Positions 9,401-18,112 of a DNA stretch of 64,000 nucleotides are shown here, in pieces. Each line of letters starts with the position of its first letter. Position 1 is the stretch's first letter. The stretch is from positions 1 to 64,000 of the forward strand of contig CANJII010000006.1 of the NCBI GenBank assembly GCA_947474435.1, in the 5' to 3' direction. Source of the stretch: Chitinophagaceae bacterium (lineage in GTDB: Bacteria > Bacteroidota > Bacteroidia > Chitinophagales > UBA10324). The notes beneath the pieces were generated by a model. That model was given only the letters and a program-made list of their open reading frames with translations, had not been told where the DNA came from and made no database searches. Both the position numbers and the translations under genes were made by a program.

Positions 9401-9988
9401 TTAAAAGTTGTTTTCGATACCGCGAACAATTAATTCAATGTCTTTATCCTGTTGCGGGTCGTAGGCAACTTTTAAATCGTAGCCCCATAAACTACCGGCG
9501 CTCTGCCAGAAAAAAGCGGACATTGGATTTTTAAATTCTTTGATCAACTCGTAACAGTTCTGTCCGGTTTCCCGTGCTATCAGTTTAACCAATATGGCTC
9601 CCTGTACGGTAGTCAGGTCTTTTAATTTATCCTGAAACTGTTCATCCAGTTCTTTTTCCTTTTGTTTCAGAAATTTTTTCCGGTCGCGACGGCTGTCTTT
9701 GTTGGTGAGCTCCTGTTGCACCTCATTAAATATTTCTCCCGCTTTTTTTGCATAAGGATATACAATCAGAATATTTTTCTTTAATGAAAGAAATTTATTT
9801 TGTTCAAACGAAGAAGTAAAAGTTCGTTTTGAAACCACTACGATTTCAGGAAGTGTGAGTATCGGAAACGAATCGTGGGCAACAATAATTACCGGAACAT
9901 AAGCGCTGCCACCCATTTGAGCTTTTACATAAATAAAATCGGCGGCAACACAGAAAAAAAACAGAAAGACTTTTATTAAGTTTTTCAT
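9401..9988 (-). CDS. DUF4294 family exported protein
   Basis: The ATG at 9988 (MKNLIKVFLFFF) gives a clean signal peptide ending VKAQ; the seven extra upstream codons are unlikely to be used. The mature protein carries the DUF4294 pattern: an IVYPYAKKAGE segment, a charged coiled helix (KKFLKQKEKELDEQFQDKL), LTTVQGAILVKLIARETG, and a C-terminal FFWQSAGSLWGYDLKVAYDPQ block. The family is Bacteroidetes-specific with no known function. The location is envelope or periplasm. It converges on the GT9 gene with no bases between the stops. Confidence 0.85.
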   Translation of the reverse strand: MKNLIKVFLFFFCVAADFIYVKAQMGGSAYVPVIIVAHDSFPILTLPEIVVVSKRTFTSSFEQNKFLSLKKNILIVYPYAKKAGEIFNEVQQELTNKDSRRDRKKFLKQKEKELDEQFQDKLKDLTTVQGAILVKLIARETGQNCYELIKEFKNPMSAFFWQSAGSLWGYDLKVAYDPQQDKDIELIVRGIENNF

Positions 9989-10104
9989 GACAGCAAATTT
10001 AAGCTTCATCCTTTAATTCAATTCGTAAGCCAAAATCTTTAACGAAGTAAACAGTTTGTTGTTGTGCCGGGTTCAATCTCCTTGTTCTTTTTTGAGATTT
10101 ATGC

Positions 10105-11418
10105 TTACTCATTAATGAACTTAGCTATCTGAATACTCCCATTCTTACTCTGCACCTGTAACAAATAAACTCCGGCACTCAATGCACTTATATCCATTGT
10201 TGTTTTTGACGAATTAGAATTTACTGCGAGTAGCTCCCTGCCTAATAAATCTTTTACAATAATTTGTACTGAAGTTTTATCGCTCGTTTCAATTGTTATT
10301 TCTGATTGCGCAGGGTTTGGATAAATCTTAATTCCACTTGCATTACCTATGCCATTTATCCCATTCCCTATATCCATCAATCTTGCAATTCTAAAAGTTA
10401 GGGTAGCTCCGGAGTTACTGAATCCACCACCAGCATAAAGTGTGTTTTGAAAAACTGCTTCATCAATATCTCCTCCTGCAAAGCCTGTATCGACACCGGT
10501 TGTTGTTACATTATCTGTGTAATATAAATATGGACCTCCTGTTAAACTTTTAATAATTAATCTATTATTTACAGAAATTAACATAACCCCCTCGCCACCG
10601 TAACTCGTTCCATGCCAAGTAGTATCATCCCAGTAAGCAAGGTAGGTTGTATCGCCGCACACTTTTTCGAACTGACCGGTGATGTATAATTTGTTGTCGA
10701 ATACTTCCATGTCATGTATAACTGCCGCACCATGATTTCCATCTAAATCATCAGTTCCATAACTTCCACCACTTGAACATAAATTTTGCCAAGTGCTTCC
10801 ATCCCATGATGCAATATTCCACGCATCAGTATCTCCTGCGTATTCAAAAGCACCTCCTGCATATAATTTTCCATTGTAATTTTCAAGATCATACACAATA
10901 TGTGAACTACCCCATAATCCCCCTCCCAGAGTATCCCACTGGCTGCCGTTCCATTTTGCCACTCCATTATAAAATCCTCCACCGGCAATTAAATCTCCGT
11001 TGTATTCACTAAGGCATAATACATCATTACTAAAAGTTCCTATGATGGAGTGCTGCAAGGTGTTAAAATCATATTTATAAACATTATTATCGCTGCCGCC
11101 TACAATCAAGTCACCATTATACATGATACCATCACGGATATGAACAGCAATAAATGAATCCATAACACCAGGAAAAGCAATAAAATCAGTTCCGTCAAAT
11201 CCTATTGCATTGGGGCTTATTATACCTCCGGCACCATCAAATAAACCAATCATCCAAAGTACATTTCTTTGTGTATCGACCACAAGTTTTCTGACCAAAC
11301 ACTTAATGACTACCGAATCATCACAATCAATTCCCGGAACAATCGGTCTCCATTCAAAGTTTTGCGCTTGACTGTTAAAGGCAAGAAGCAATAAAACGAA
11401 AGTTGTTATTTTTTTCAT
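10105..11418 (-). CDS. Secreted protein with propeller-like repeats and T9SS type A sorting domain
   Basis: A signal peptide (MKKITTFVLLLLAFNSQAQ) is followed by five to six repeats of about 45-60 residues built on YNGDLIVGG / NGKLYAGGAFEYAGD / FDNKLYITGQFEKVCGDT, each followed by a W-containing strand (VAKWNGSQWDTLGGG, IASWDGSTWQNL). This is the kelch- or delta-60-like beta-propeller pattern common in T9SS cargo. Residues about 360-437 form the type A sorting domain (KIYPNPAQSEITI...LLGRELL...GVYLLQVQ). Expected at the cell surface or in the medium. Substrate unknown. It has no operon partner. The 170 bases upstream (11419-11588) show no other feature. Confidence 0.85.
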   Translation of the reverse strand: MKKITTFVLLLLAFNSQAQNFEWRPIVPGIDCDDSVVIKCLVRKLVVDTQRNVLWMIGLFDGAGGIISPNAIGFDGTDFIAFPGVMDSFIAVHIRDGIMYNGDLIVGGSDNNVYKYDFNTLQHSIIGTFSNDVLCLSEYNGDLIAGGGFYNGVAKWNGSQWDTLGGGLWGSSHIVYDLENYNGKLYAGGAFEYAGDTDAWNIASWDGSTWQNLCSSGGSYGTDDLDGNHGAAVIHDMEVFDNKLYITGQFEKVCGDTTYLAYWDDTTWHGTSYGGEGVMLISVNNRLIIKSLTGGPYLYYTDNVTTTGVDTGFAGGDIDEAVFQNTLYAGGGFSNSGATLTFRIARLMDIGNGINGIGNASGIKIYPNPAQSEITIETSDKTSVQIIVKDLLGRELLAVNSNSSKTTMDISALSAGVYLLQVQSKNGSIQIAKFINE

Positions 11419-11588
11419 AGGTTATTCATTTATCCACCACAGTGTCTTCCAATAGAGATGGTTTGTGTTGTGCGGAGACACGGTGGAATTTAACCCTCTT
11501 ATAGCTTGTTGTTACATTATACATTTCACTTCTTACGCTGTGAATTTCATGAAATTTGTTTGAAAATTTTCATGATTGTTATCAAGCA

Positions 11589-12707
11589 TTAATCAGCTTG
11601 TTCTTTTTCTACTTCCCACTTTTTTTCGTTGGCTGATTTTGAATCCTTCTTTTGTGTTTGACTCAAAGCCATGAGATTGCAAAGTTTGTAAAGCAAGCGT
11701 GCGCCCACATTTGCATCCCATTCATCCTTACCAGGAGCTACTTCATTCAAATCAAATCCGATAATTGTTTTTCCTGATATTGCTAATTTCCAAAGCAGGT
11801 AAACTGCTTGTTCATATTGTAAACCTCCGGCAACCGGAGTTCCGGTGTTCGGGCACAACGATGCTTCCAATCCATCAATATCAAAACTCACATATACTTT
11901 TTCGGGCAACGCGTTGATTATTGCATCGCATATATCTTTCCAGCTGAACCCTTCGAACAGGCTGCGCTTCATATCGCGGTCGAAAAATATTTTTACCCGG
12001 TCGCCTTCTTTTTTTGCAACATCCATTTCCTGCTGACAAAAATCGCGGATGCCAACCTGCACCAGTTTGCTCACCTGTTTTATTTGCAATGCATTGTACA
12101 TGATAGATGCATGTGAGTAGGTGAAACCTTCATACGCCTGACGCAAATCACAATGCGCATCAATCTGTAAAATTCCGAACGACGGATTTTTTTCGGCCAA
12201 TGCTTCCATAAAACCAAGCGGAGTGCTGTGGTCGCCACCAAGTAATGCAGGTAATTTTCTGTTGTTCAGTTGAGTAAGCATTTCGTTTTTTATCCAGCTC
12301 TTTAATTTTGTTCCGGCTTCGTTAATTTCTTTTGTTAATTTTTTTACTTCTTTATTTTTTTCTGAAGTTCCGTTACTTAATAATTCAATGACCCGCTCAG
12401 CTTTTTTTCTTAATTGCTTGCTTGTTTGTTTCCATTTTTTATTGATTGGTAAAAGGCAGATTCCGTTTTTCCACGCATCAGCAACATCAGCATCAAACAA
12501 ATCGACCTGCAAACTTGCCTGCTTAATTGCGTCGGGTGCTTTTGCTGTTCCGCCACGATACGAGACTGTAACTTCCCACGGTACAGGGAGAATGACAATG
12601 TCAGATTCCTGTTCGGTAAATGGTAACCCGAATAAATTTGCTTCGGCTGCTGCCGGCGCGTTGATGTCAAAGTCTTTTATCTTTTGATCTTTAGTTGATA
12701 AGGCCAT
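11589..12707 (-). CDS. Agmatinase/arginase family ureohydrolase
   Basis: This is a member of the Mn-dependent ureohydrolase superfamily, which hydrolyses agmatine, arginine or formimidoylglutamate. All six metal ligands are present: H160 (GGDHS), D183, H185 and D187 (DAHCD), and D276 and D278 (SFDID). TGTPVAGGL at 288-296 is the substrate-loop motif. A lysine-rich helical insertion (residues about 95-145) precedes GGDHS, so the protein (372 aa) is longer than classical agmatinases (about 300), as in other Bacteroidetes homologues. The DP that usually follows the second ligand pair is EA here (E281-A282); these are not ligands. Substrate cannot be decided from sequence. A two-part promoter lies at 12727-12754. 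Confidence 0.87.
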   Translation of the reverse strand: MALSTKDQKIKDFDINAPAAAEANLFGLPFTEQESDIVILPVPWEVTVSYRGGTAKAPDAIKQASLQVDLFDADVADAWKNGICLLPINKKWKQTSKQLRKKAERVIELLSNGTSEKNKEVKKLTKEINEAGTKLKSWIKNEMLTQLNNRKLPALLGGDHSTPLGFMEALAEKNPSFGILQIDAHCDLRQAYEGFTYSHASIMYNALQIKQVSKLVQVGIRDFCQQEMDVAKKEGDRVKIFFDRDMKRSLFEGFSWKDICDAIINALPEKVYVSFDIDGLEASLCPNTGTPVAGGLQYEQAVYLLWKLAISGKTIIGFDLNEVAPGKDEWDANVGARLLYKLCNLMALSQTQKKDSKSANEKKWEVEKEQAD

Positions 12708-12726
12708 GAGAATTATTTTGAGTATG

Positions 12727-12754
12727 CAAATGTAAGTGATGTATTAAATGCAAA
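12727..12754 (-). promoter_or_regulatory. Bacteroidetes-type promoter of the agmatinase-family gene
   Basis: Read on the minus strand: TTTG (12754-12751), 16 bases, then TACATTTG (12734-12727). This matches the TTTG / TAnnTTTG consensus of the Bacteroidetes primary sigma factor. The -7 element ends about 20 bases before the ATG. Confidence 0.65.
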
Positions 12755-12900
12755 TTATTTTAAGAAATGGAAATGTGAGTGGTACTGTTTTTTTGCGGTT
12801 GTATTTTCTGAGTGATTTAGTAATTGTGCCAACACTAAAATGCCCGAGCAATTATTTCACATAAGACTTGGTGTTAAATCATTTTGACAATCCACTGTAT

Positions 12901-12938
12901 AAAAAACGAGGTCGTTTCGATTGCATCGAAACGACCTC
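12901..12938 (-). terminator. Terminator of the SprB-repeat protein gene
   Basis: A perfect 13-bp inverted repeat (GAGGTCGTTTCGA / TCGAAACGACCTC) with a 5-base loop at 12908-12938. On the minus strand it is followed by C and six Ts. It lies 24 bases past the stop of the gene ending at 12963. Confidence 0.92.
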
Positions 12939-12962
12939 AGTAAATTTCAAAAAACAGTTGAC

Positions 12963-15900
12963 CTATTTTATTACACTGATTTTTTTCATTGCCTTATTAT
13001 CACCATTGGTAATTTCAATAAAGTACATTCCGGCAGCAAGTGAACTCACATCGGCACTCAATACATTTTTTCCTGATGTTAACTTCACAGTTTGCGATAG
13101 CACAGGGCTTCCCAATATGTTAAAGAATTTTACTTCTGCATTCGGGCTTGCGTTGCTGCTGTTCACCAATAGCGAAACAGTTTGCATGGCAGGGTTTGGA
13201 TAAACCATTAAATCAAAAACAACTTTTGTATTTATTTCATTTACTGATTCCGGATCCTGAATGGTATTTAAAACAGTATTTGTTTTTACAGGAGCATTGT
13301 AATCGAAATAGATAGATGCTGAATTGGTTATTTCAGTACCGATTGCAAGATTTGGTTTTTGATTGATTGAATACATGATAATACCAATGCTGCCAAGTGG
13401 ATTGCTCGCACTATCAGGTAAATTAATATTGTTGAAAGTAAATTTTACAATTCCACCTTCTGAAACTTCAGTTACAAAATTATGATTTGACCAATAAGGT
13501 TTTAATGAAGTAATGTCGAGGTTTGAATCAAGTGTATCAATCAACACCACTTTTTGAGCGGCATAAGTTCCGGTGTTTTGAAAATGGATGGTGTAATTCA
13601 AAACCGAATCGTTGATTGTGATGTACCCGGGAGCACCGGTGCCGCGTGGATTCACTTCTTTAAAATTCGGGTCCCATGAACCTACAACGGTATTGTTAAA
13701 ATAATTTACATTGTTCCAGGGTGTATAATCATTTAACCAATTTGCAATTGGCGAACTGTAAGCAACCGTATCTTTAAATAATATTGAAGTTCCCAAAGGA
13801 ATGTTGGTAGCCACATTATACTCCACATTAAACTGCTGATCGCTTGATGGTGTTAATGATGGAAATGCTGAAGTAATGCTATACCAATTCGGATAGCTTC
13901 CGGCATTTTGCTGAGTAAATAATGCGGGAGTAACAGTATTAAAAGCAAGCTGACCATCGTGCACATAACCCATATTGATGGCCGATTCGGTTAATGTTCC
14001 GTTGTTTGATACAACAACTGTTTGATTAAAAATATTTCCCGGAATCGGAGGAGTATAATTCACAGTAGAAATCTGTACATCATGAATCGGATTAATCACA
14101 TTGGCAAAATCAACAGTTGAAACACATCCTGATGCTGCAGTTACAGTTACCGGTACAGCATTGCTTTGGCAGCCAGCCAGCGGATAATAATACTGTACTG
14201 ATTCCGACAAAGTATAAGTTCCGGATGGAGCAATGAATGAATAAACTCCGCTTGCATTGGTGAAAGTATAACCCAATCCGGTTGCATGAATCATAATGTT
14301 TTCAATGCCAACCTCACTTCCATCCATTGTGCAATTGCCGTTTAAATCTTCATATACTGTTCCTGTAATGGTGCAATAACAACTATTGTTTGCTGCATTG
14401 TATCCAAGATTTGTCCAGGCATGATCGCCGCATCCATTGGCATCGGTTACATAAACACTGTAATATCCTGATGAAAGTCCCGAAGCTAAATTGGTTGTTT
14501 CACCATTGCTCCACGAATAGGAATAAGGTAATGTTCCGCCGTTTGCAATGGCAACAATGTTTCCGTCGGCACTGAATATGCACGACGCAGGAGTTGTTGC
14601 AAGACCAACATTTACAGGACTTGAAATTTGAATGGATGCATACTTTGTAATTGAACATCCGAGGTTATCACTAATCATACAACTGTATCCACCAGCACTT
14701 ACATTGTTTATTGAAGAGGTTGTTGCTCCATTGCTCCATGAAAAAGTAAAGGGAGCTGCTCCGGAGGTAATCATTATACCCGCACTTCCATTTGACAATG
14801 GGCACATGGCATTTCCGGTTGAAACATTTGCAGTGATAATGCTGATAGGATTCACAGTTGCACTTCCGGTTCGCACGCAACCAACGGCATCAGTAATATG
14901 AAAACCATAATTGCCCGGTGAAAGATTCGTGGCTGTTAAACCAGATTGCGGAGGATAAGTTATCCAGTTTATTGTATATGGTGTTGTTCCACCGGTAATT
15001 GCTACAGTTGCAGATCCGGTGGGTGAGGTACATGAACTTGGAGTACTTGAATATGTTGCTGTAATCGGAGTGCTTGCTGTAACATTTGCATAAGCTTGTC
15101 CAATACAATTATTAGCATCAGTTACAGTTACCATGTAGAAACCGGCAGTTAAACCTGTTACGGTTTGTGTTTGTTGACCATTGCTCCATAAATAACTATA
15201 TGGAGAAGTTCCACCCGAACCGAAAGCAATAGCGCTTCCATCGTTTTGCAAACAGGTGGCTGGTGTAACAGTAGGGTTGGCTCCAATTGTAATTGATTGT
15301 TGTATGTACCCGTAATTTACAGTATAACAACCTTGTGCATCAGTAACTGTAACTACAATCTGACCCATTTGTAAACCTGAAATGGAAGGACTGTTTGCTC
15401 CATTTGACCAGATATAGGAATAAGGGGCAACACCACCGGATAACGCATTTACTGTGGCTGTCCCATTTGTACAATTTGCTCCAGTTGTTGCTATATTAAA
15501 ACCAATCGGTGACTGATTATATATATACACAGCAGTATCACTATTGGCATAAGAACCAAATACACATCCGTTAGCGTCAGTTATTAAAACATCATAAGTA
15601 CCTGCCGGCAGATTAGCAGGAGTACCTGTCGCCACAATATTTCCATTAATGATGTCGCTCCATTGAACTAAAAACGGTGCTGTTCCGCCGGTAATTGCAA
15701 CATCAGCAGTTCCAAGTGCCGGACATATAGCAGCTGTAGAAGTAACCACATAAGTAAATGGAGGAGAACCGATGAAATAACCATAACATGAAACTCCAAA
15801 ACCATCAGTGCCACTAACATAAAACGAACCACCGGAATAATTGAATATTGTATCTGATGTGGTATTAATTACAACAGTGGTAGAAACGCCTCCTAAATAA

Positions 15901-16106
15901 TAATAAAGAGTGATTGGAGGTGTAAGCGTTGAAGTCTGCACTTCTAAAATACCATCGTTGTTACAAGGTTGTTGTATTAAATTAAATGAGAGATTAGATA
16001 GTTGTGCATTGCTGTACAAACTGATTGAAATTAAAAAAACAATAAGCAGAATTGATTTACTCAATTTGATTTTTATTGTTTGGAAAAGATTGCCGGTGTT
16101 TTTCAT
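12963..16106 (-). CDS. Secreted SprB-repeat protein with SdrD B-like and T9SS type A domains
   Basis: A signal-anchor-like N-terminus (residues about 14-35, LLIVFLISISLYSNAQ) precedes a unique domain (to about 120) and six SprB-type repeats (about 125-560; GGTxPYSYxWSNG...AGxYxVTVTDANGC), each with paired Cys. Next come a SdrD B-like domain (about 575-640; VYEDLNGNCTMDGSEVGI...GVYSF), a DUF11/DUF7619-like region (about 680-955; YTIHFQNTGTYAAQKVVLIDTLD...SIYFDYNAPVKTN), and the type A sorting domain (about 965-1047; VYPNPAMQTVSL...GMYFIEI). A surface or secreted adhesin is inferred. Transcription probably starts from a CAAATGTA core at 16202-16209. Confidence 0.92.
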   Translation of the reverse strand: MKNTGNLFQTIKIKLSKSILLIVFLISISLYSNAQLSNLSFNLIQQPCNNDGILEVQTSTLTPPITLYYYLGGVSTTVVINTTSDTIFNYSGGSFYVSGTDGFGVSCYGYFIGSPPFTYVVTSTAAICPALGTADVAITGGTAPFLVQWSDIINGNIVATGTPANLPAGTYDVLITDANGCVFGSYANSDTAVYIYNQSPIGFNIATTGANCTNGTATVNALSGGVAPYSYIWSNGANSPSISGLQMGQIVVTVTDAQGCYTVNYGYIQQSITIGANPTVTPATCLQNDGSAIAFGSGGTSPYSYLWSNGQQTQTVTGLTAGFYMVTVTDANNCIGQAYANVTASTPITATYSSTPSSCTSPTGSATVAITGGTTPYTINWITYPPQSGLTATNLSPGNYGFHITDAVGCVRTGSATVNPISIITANVSTGNAMCPLSNGSAGIMITSGAAPFTFSWSNGATTSSINNVSAGGYSCMISDNLGCSITKYASIQISSPVNVGLATTPASCIFSADGNIVAIANGGTLPYSYSWSNGETTNLASGLSSGYYSVYVTDANGCGDHAWTNLGYNAANNSCYCTITGTVYEDLNGNCTMDGSEVGIENIMIHATGLGYTFTNASGVYSFIAPSGTYTLSESVQYYYPLAGCQSNAVPVTVTAASGCVSTVDFANVINPIHDVQISTVNYTPPIPGNIFNQTVVVSNNGTLTESAINMGYVHDGQLAFNTVTPALFTQQNAGSYPNWYSITSAFPSLTPSSDQQFNVEYNVATNIPLGTSILFKDTVAYSSPIANWLNDYTPWNNVNYFNNTVVGSWDPNFKEVNPRGTGAPGYITINDSVLNYTIHFQNTGTYAAQKVVLIDTLDSNLDITSLKPYWSNHNFVTEVSEGGIVKFTFNNINLPDSASNPLGSIGIIMYSINQKPNLAIGTEITNSASIYFDYNAPVKTNTVLNTIQDPESVNEINTKVVFDLMVYPNPAMQTVSLLVNSSNASPNAEVKFFNILGSPVLSQTVKLTSGKNVLSADVSSLAAGMYFIEITNGDNKAMKKISVIK

Positions 16107-16350
16107 ATTAAAAGTTTTTGTTTTGAAGATTCGTGCTTATTAAAAATAAACGGAATTTATTATTGAAATGGTTGGGTGATTTTTATTTTTTTTTGATGTG
16201 TCAAATGTAAATGGAGTGAATGCATTAAACCATTTCAATTTATTATTTACTTACTTATTCAATAAAAAGAAATGGAATTTTTTTTAAAATAAATATTCGT
16301 TTTTAATAAATTGAACAGGTTTATTTTTTTTAACAAAATGCATTTTAGGA

Positions 16351-16379
16351 TTTGGGCGACCAACTAACTATTACATTTG
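16351..16379 (+). promoter_or_regulatory. Bacteroidetes-type promoter of pruA
   Basis: TTTG at 16351-16354, a 17-base spacer, then TACATTTG at 16372-16379. This lies 22 bases before the ATG at 16402 and matches the TTTG / TAnnTTTG consensus. The rest of the 16107-16401 gap is A/T-rich and holds the outward-facing -7 core of the divergent gene at 16202-16209. Confidence 0.7.
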
Positions 16380-16401
16380 TCGCTCAAAATAATTTGAACA
16401 A

Positions 16402-18033
16402 ATGAGTAATGGATTTTATAAAGTTCCGGTAGCATTGAATGAAACGGTATTGAATTATGCACCGGGTTCGGCTGAAAAACTGGCGCTGAAAGCCGCATTG
16501 AAAAATTTTAAATCAACTACACTGGACCTTCCAATGATTATTGGCGGAAAAGAAATTCGCACAGGCAAAACCGGAGAGATGCGACCGCCTCACGAGATCA
16601 AACATTTATTAGGCACTTATCATAAAGGCGAAGCAATGCATGTAAACAATGCCATTGATGCATCACTAAAGGCAAAACACAATTGGGAGCACATGCCTTG
16701 GGAAAGCCGCGCCGCCATATTTTTAAAAGCGGCAGATTTATTGGCCGGCCCTTATCGGGCAAAGATTAATGCAGCAACAATGTTGTGTCAATCAAAAAAT
16801 GCTTTTCAGGCAGAGATAGATGCGGCTTGTGAACTGATAGATTTTCTACGGTTCAATGTGCAATTCATGACTGAGATTTATTCGCAGCAACCACAATCAT
16901 CAAAAGGCATTTGGAACAGAACTGAACATCGCCCACTGGAAGGATTCACATTTGCAATTACCCCATTCAACTTCACCGCCATTGCCGGAAATCTTCCAAC
17001 ATGCATGGCCATGATGGGAAATACTGTTGTTTGGAAATGTGCAAACGCTCAGATTTATTCTGCTTATGTAATTATGGAAGTATTGCGCGAAGCAGGTTTG
17101 CCCGATGGTGTTATTAATCTCGTGTACACTCCCGGCCCTGTTACAGGAGATATTATTTTCGGACATAAAGACTTTGCCGGTATTCATTTTACGGGTTCAA
17201 CCGAAGTTTTTCAAGGTTTCTGGAAAACAATTGGAACAAATATTTCGCGCTATAAAACCTATCCGAGAATAGTGGGGGAGACCGGCGGAAAGGATTTTGT
17301 AATGGTTCATCCAAGCGCCGATGCAGCAGCTGTTGCCACTGCATTGAGTCGCGGTGCATTTGAATACCAGGGGCAAAAATGTTCAGCTGCATCTCGCGCT
17401 TACATTCCATCTAATTTGTGGAAAGAAGTTTCAGAAAGAATGGTTGCTGATATCAGAAGCATGAAAATGGGAAGCACCGAAGATTTTACCAATTACATAA
17501 ATGCTGTGATTGATGAAAAATCTTTCGATAAACTTTCAGGATACATTGACAATGCAAAAGCATCAAGCGAAGCAAAAATTATAGCAGGAGGAAATTACAA
17601 TAAGGCCGAAGGATATTTTATTCAGCCAACTGTTATACAAACTGAAAATCCGAATTATGTAACCATGTGCGATGAGTTGTTTGGCCCCGTGCTTTCGATT
17701 TATGTTTACGATGAAAATAAATTTGAAGAAACATTAAACATTGTTGACAACACTTCTGCTTACGCATTAACCGGAAGTATTATTTCACGCGACAGAAGTG
17801 CCATTGATGTGGCAACAAAAAGTTTAGGTCATGCTGCTGGTAATTTTTACATAAATGATAAACCAACAGGAGCAGTAGTTGGTCAGCAACCATTCGGAGG
17901 TGCCAGAGCATCAGGCACAAATGATAAAGCAGGCAGCGCCATTAATTTATTGCGATGGGTTTCTCCACGAAGCATTAAAGAAACTTTTGTTTCACCTGTT
18001 GATTATCGTTATTCTTTTTTGAATGAATCGTAA
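16402..18033 (+). CDS. pruA: L-glutamate gamma-semialdehyde (1-pyrroline-5-carboxylate) dehydrogenase
   Basis: An aldehyde dehydrogenase that oxidises glutamate semialdehyde/P5C to glutamate with NAD+, the second step of proline catabolism. The catalytic Cys327 is in GQKCSAASRAY and the general base Glu293 in GETGGKDF. The ITPFNFTAIAGNL segment (about 186-198) and FTGSTEVF (263-270) form the NAD site. Length (543 aa) is that of stand-alone P5C dehydrogenases, and no proline dehydrogenase domain is fused. The start at 16402 fits the family N-terminus and the promoter just upstream. No proline dehydrogenase gene is adjacent. Confidence 0.95.
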   Translation: MSNGFYKVPVALNETVLNYAPGSAEKLALKAALKNFKSTTLDLPMIIGGKEIRTGKTGEMRPPHEIKHLLGTYHKGEAMHVNNAIDASLKAKHNWEHMPWESRAAIFLKAADLLAGPYRAKINAATMLCQSKNAFQAEIDAACELIDFLRFNVQFMTEIYSQQPQSSKGIWNRTEHRPLEGFTFAITPFNFTAIAGNLPTCMAMMGNTVVWKCANAQIYSAYVIMEVLREAGLPDGVINLVYTPGPVTGDIIFGHKDFAGIHFTGSTEVFQGFWKTIGTNISRYKTYPRIVGETGGKDFVMVHPSADAAAVATALSRGAFEYQGQKCSAASRAYIPSNLWKEVSERMVADIRSMKMGSTEDFTNYINAVIDEKSFDKLSGYIDNAKASSEAKIIAGGNYNKAEGYFIQPTVIQTENPNYVTMCDELFGPVLSIYVYDENKFEETLNIVDNTSAYALTGSIISRDRSAIDVATKSLGHAAGNFYINDKPTGAVVGQQPFGGARASGTNDKAGSAINLLRWVSPRSIKETFVSPVDYRYSFLNES

Positions 18034-18042
18034 GTTTGAATG

Positions 18043-18095
18043 GTCAATTGTGAATGATGAAATTATTACTGACTTTTTCACAATTCACAATTGAC
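18043..18095. repeat. Intergenic inverted repeat between convergent genes
   Basis: Perfect 13-base arms GTCAATTGTGAAT (18043-18055) and ATTCACAATTGAC (18083-18095) with a 27-base A/T-rich spacer. It sits between the 3' ends of pruA and the convergent secreted-protein gene. There is no T-run, so it is not a typical terminator. Its build is like several other intergenic elements here. Confidence 0.75.
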
Positions 18096-18112
18096 ATTTG
18101 ACTTCTTCAGCG

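Noticed and set aside
11845-12036. Loss of activity in the agmatinase-family enzyme because DP is replaced by EA after SFDIDGL
   Set aside because: All six metal ligands and the GGDHS and TGTP motifs are intact; the changed residues are not ligands.
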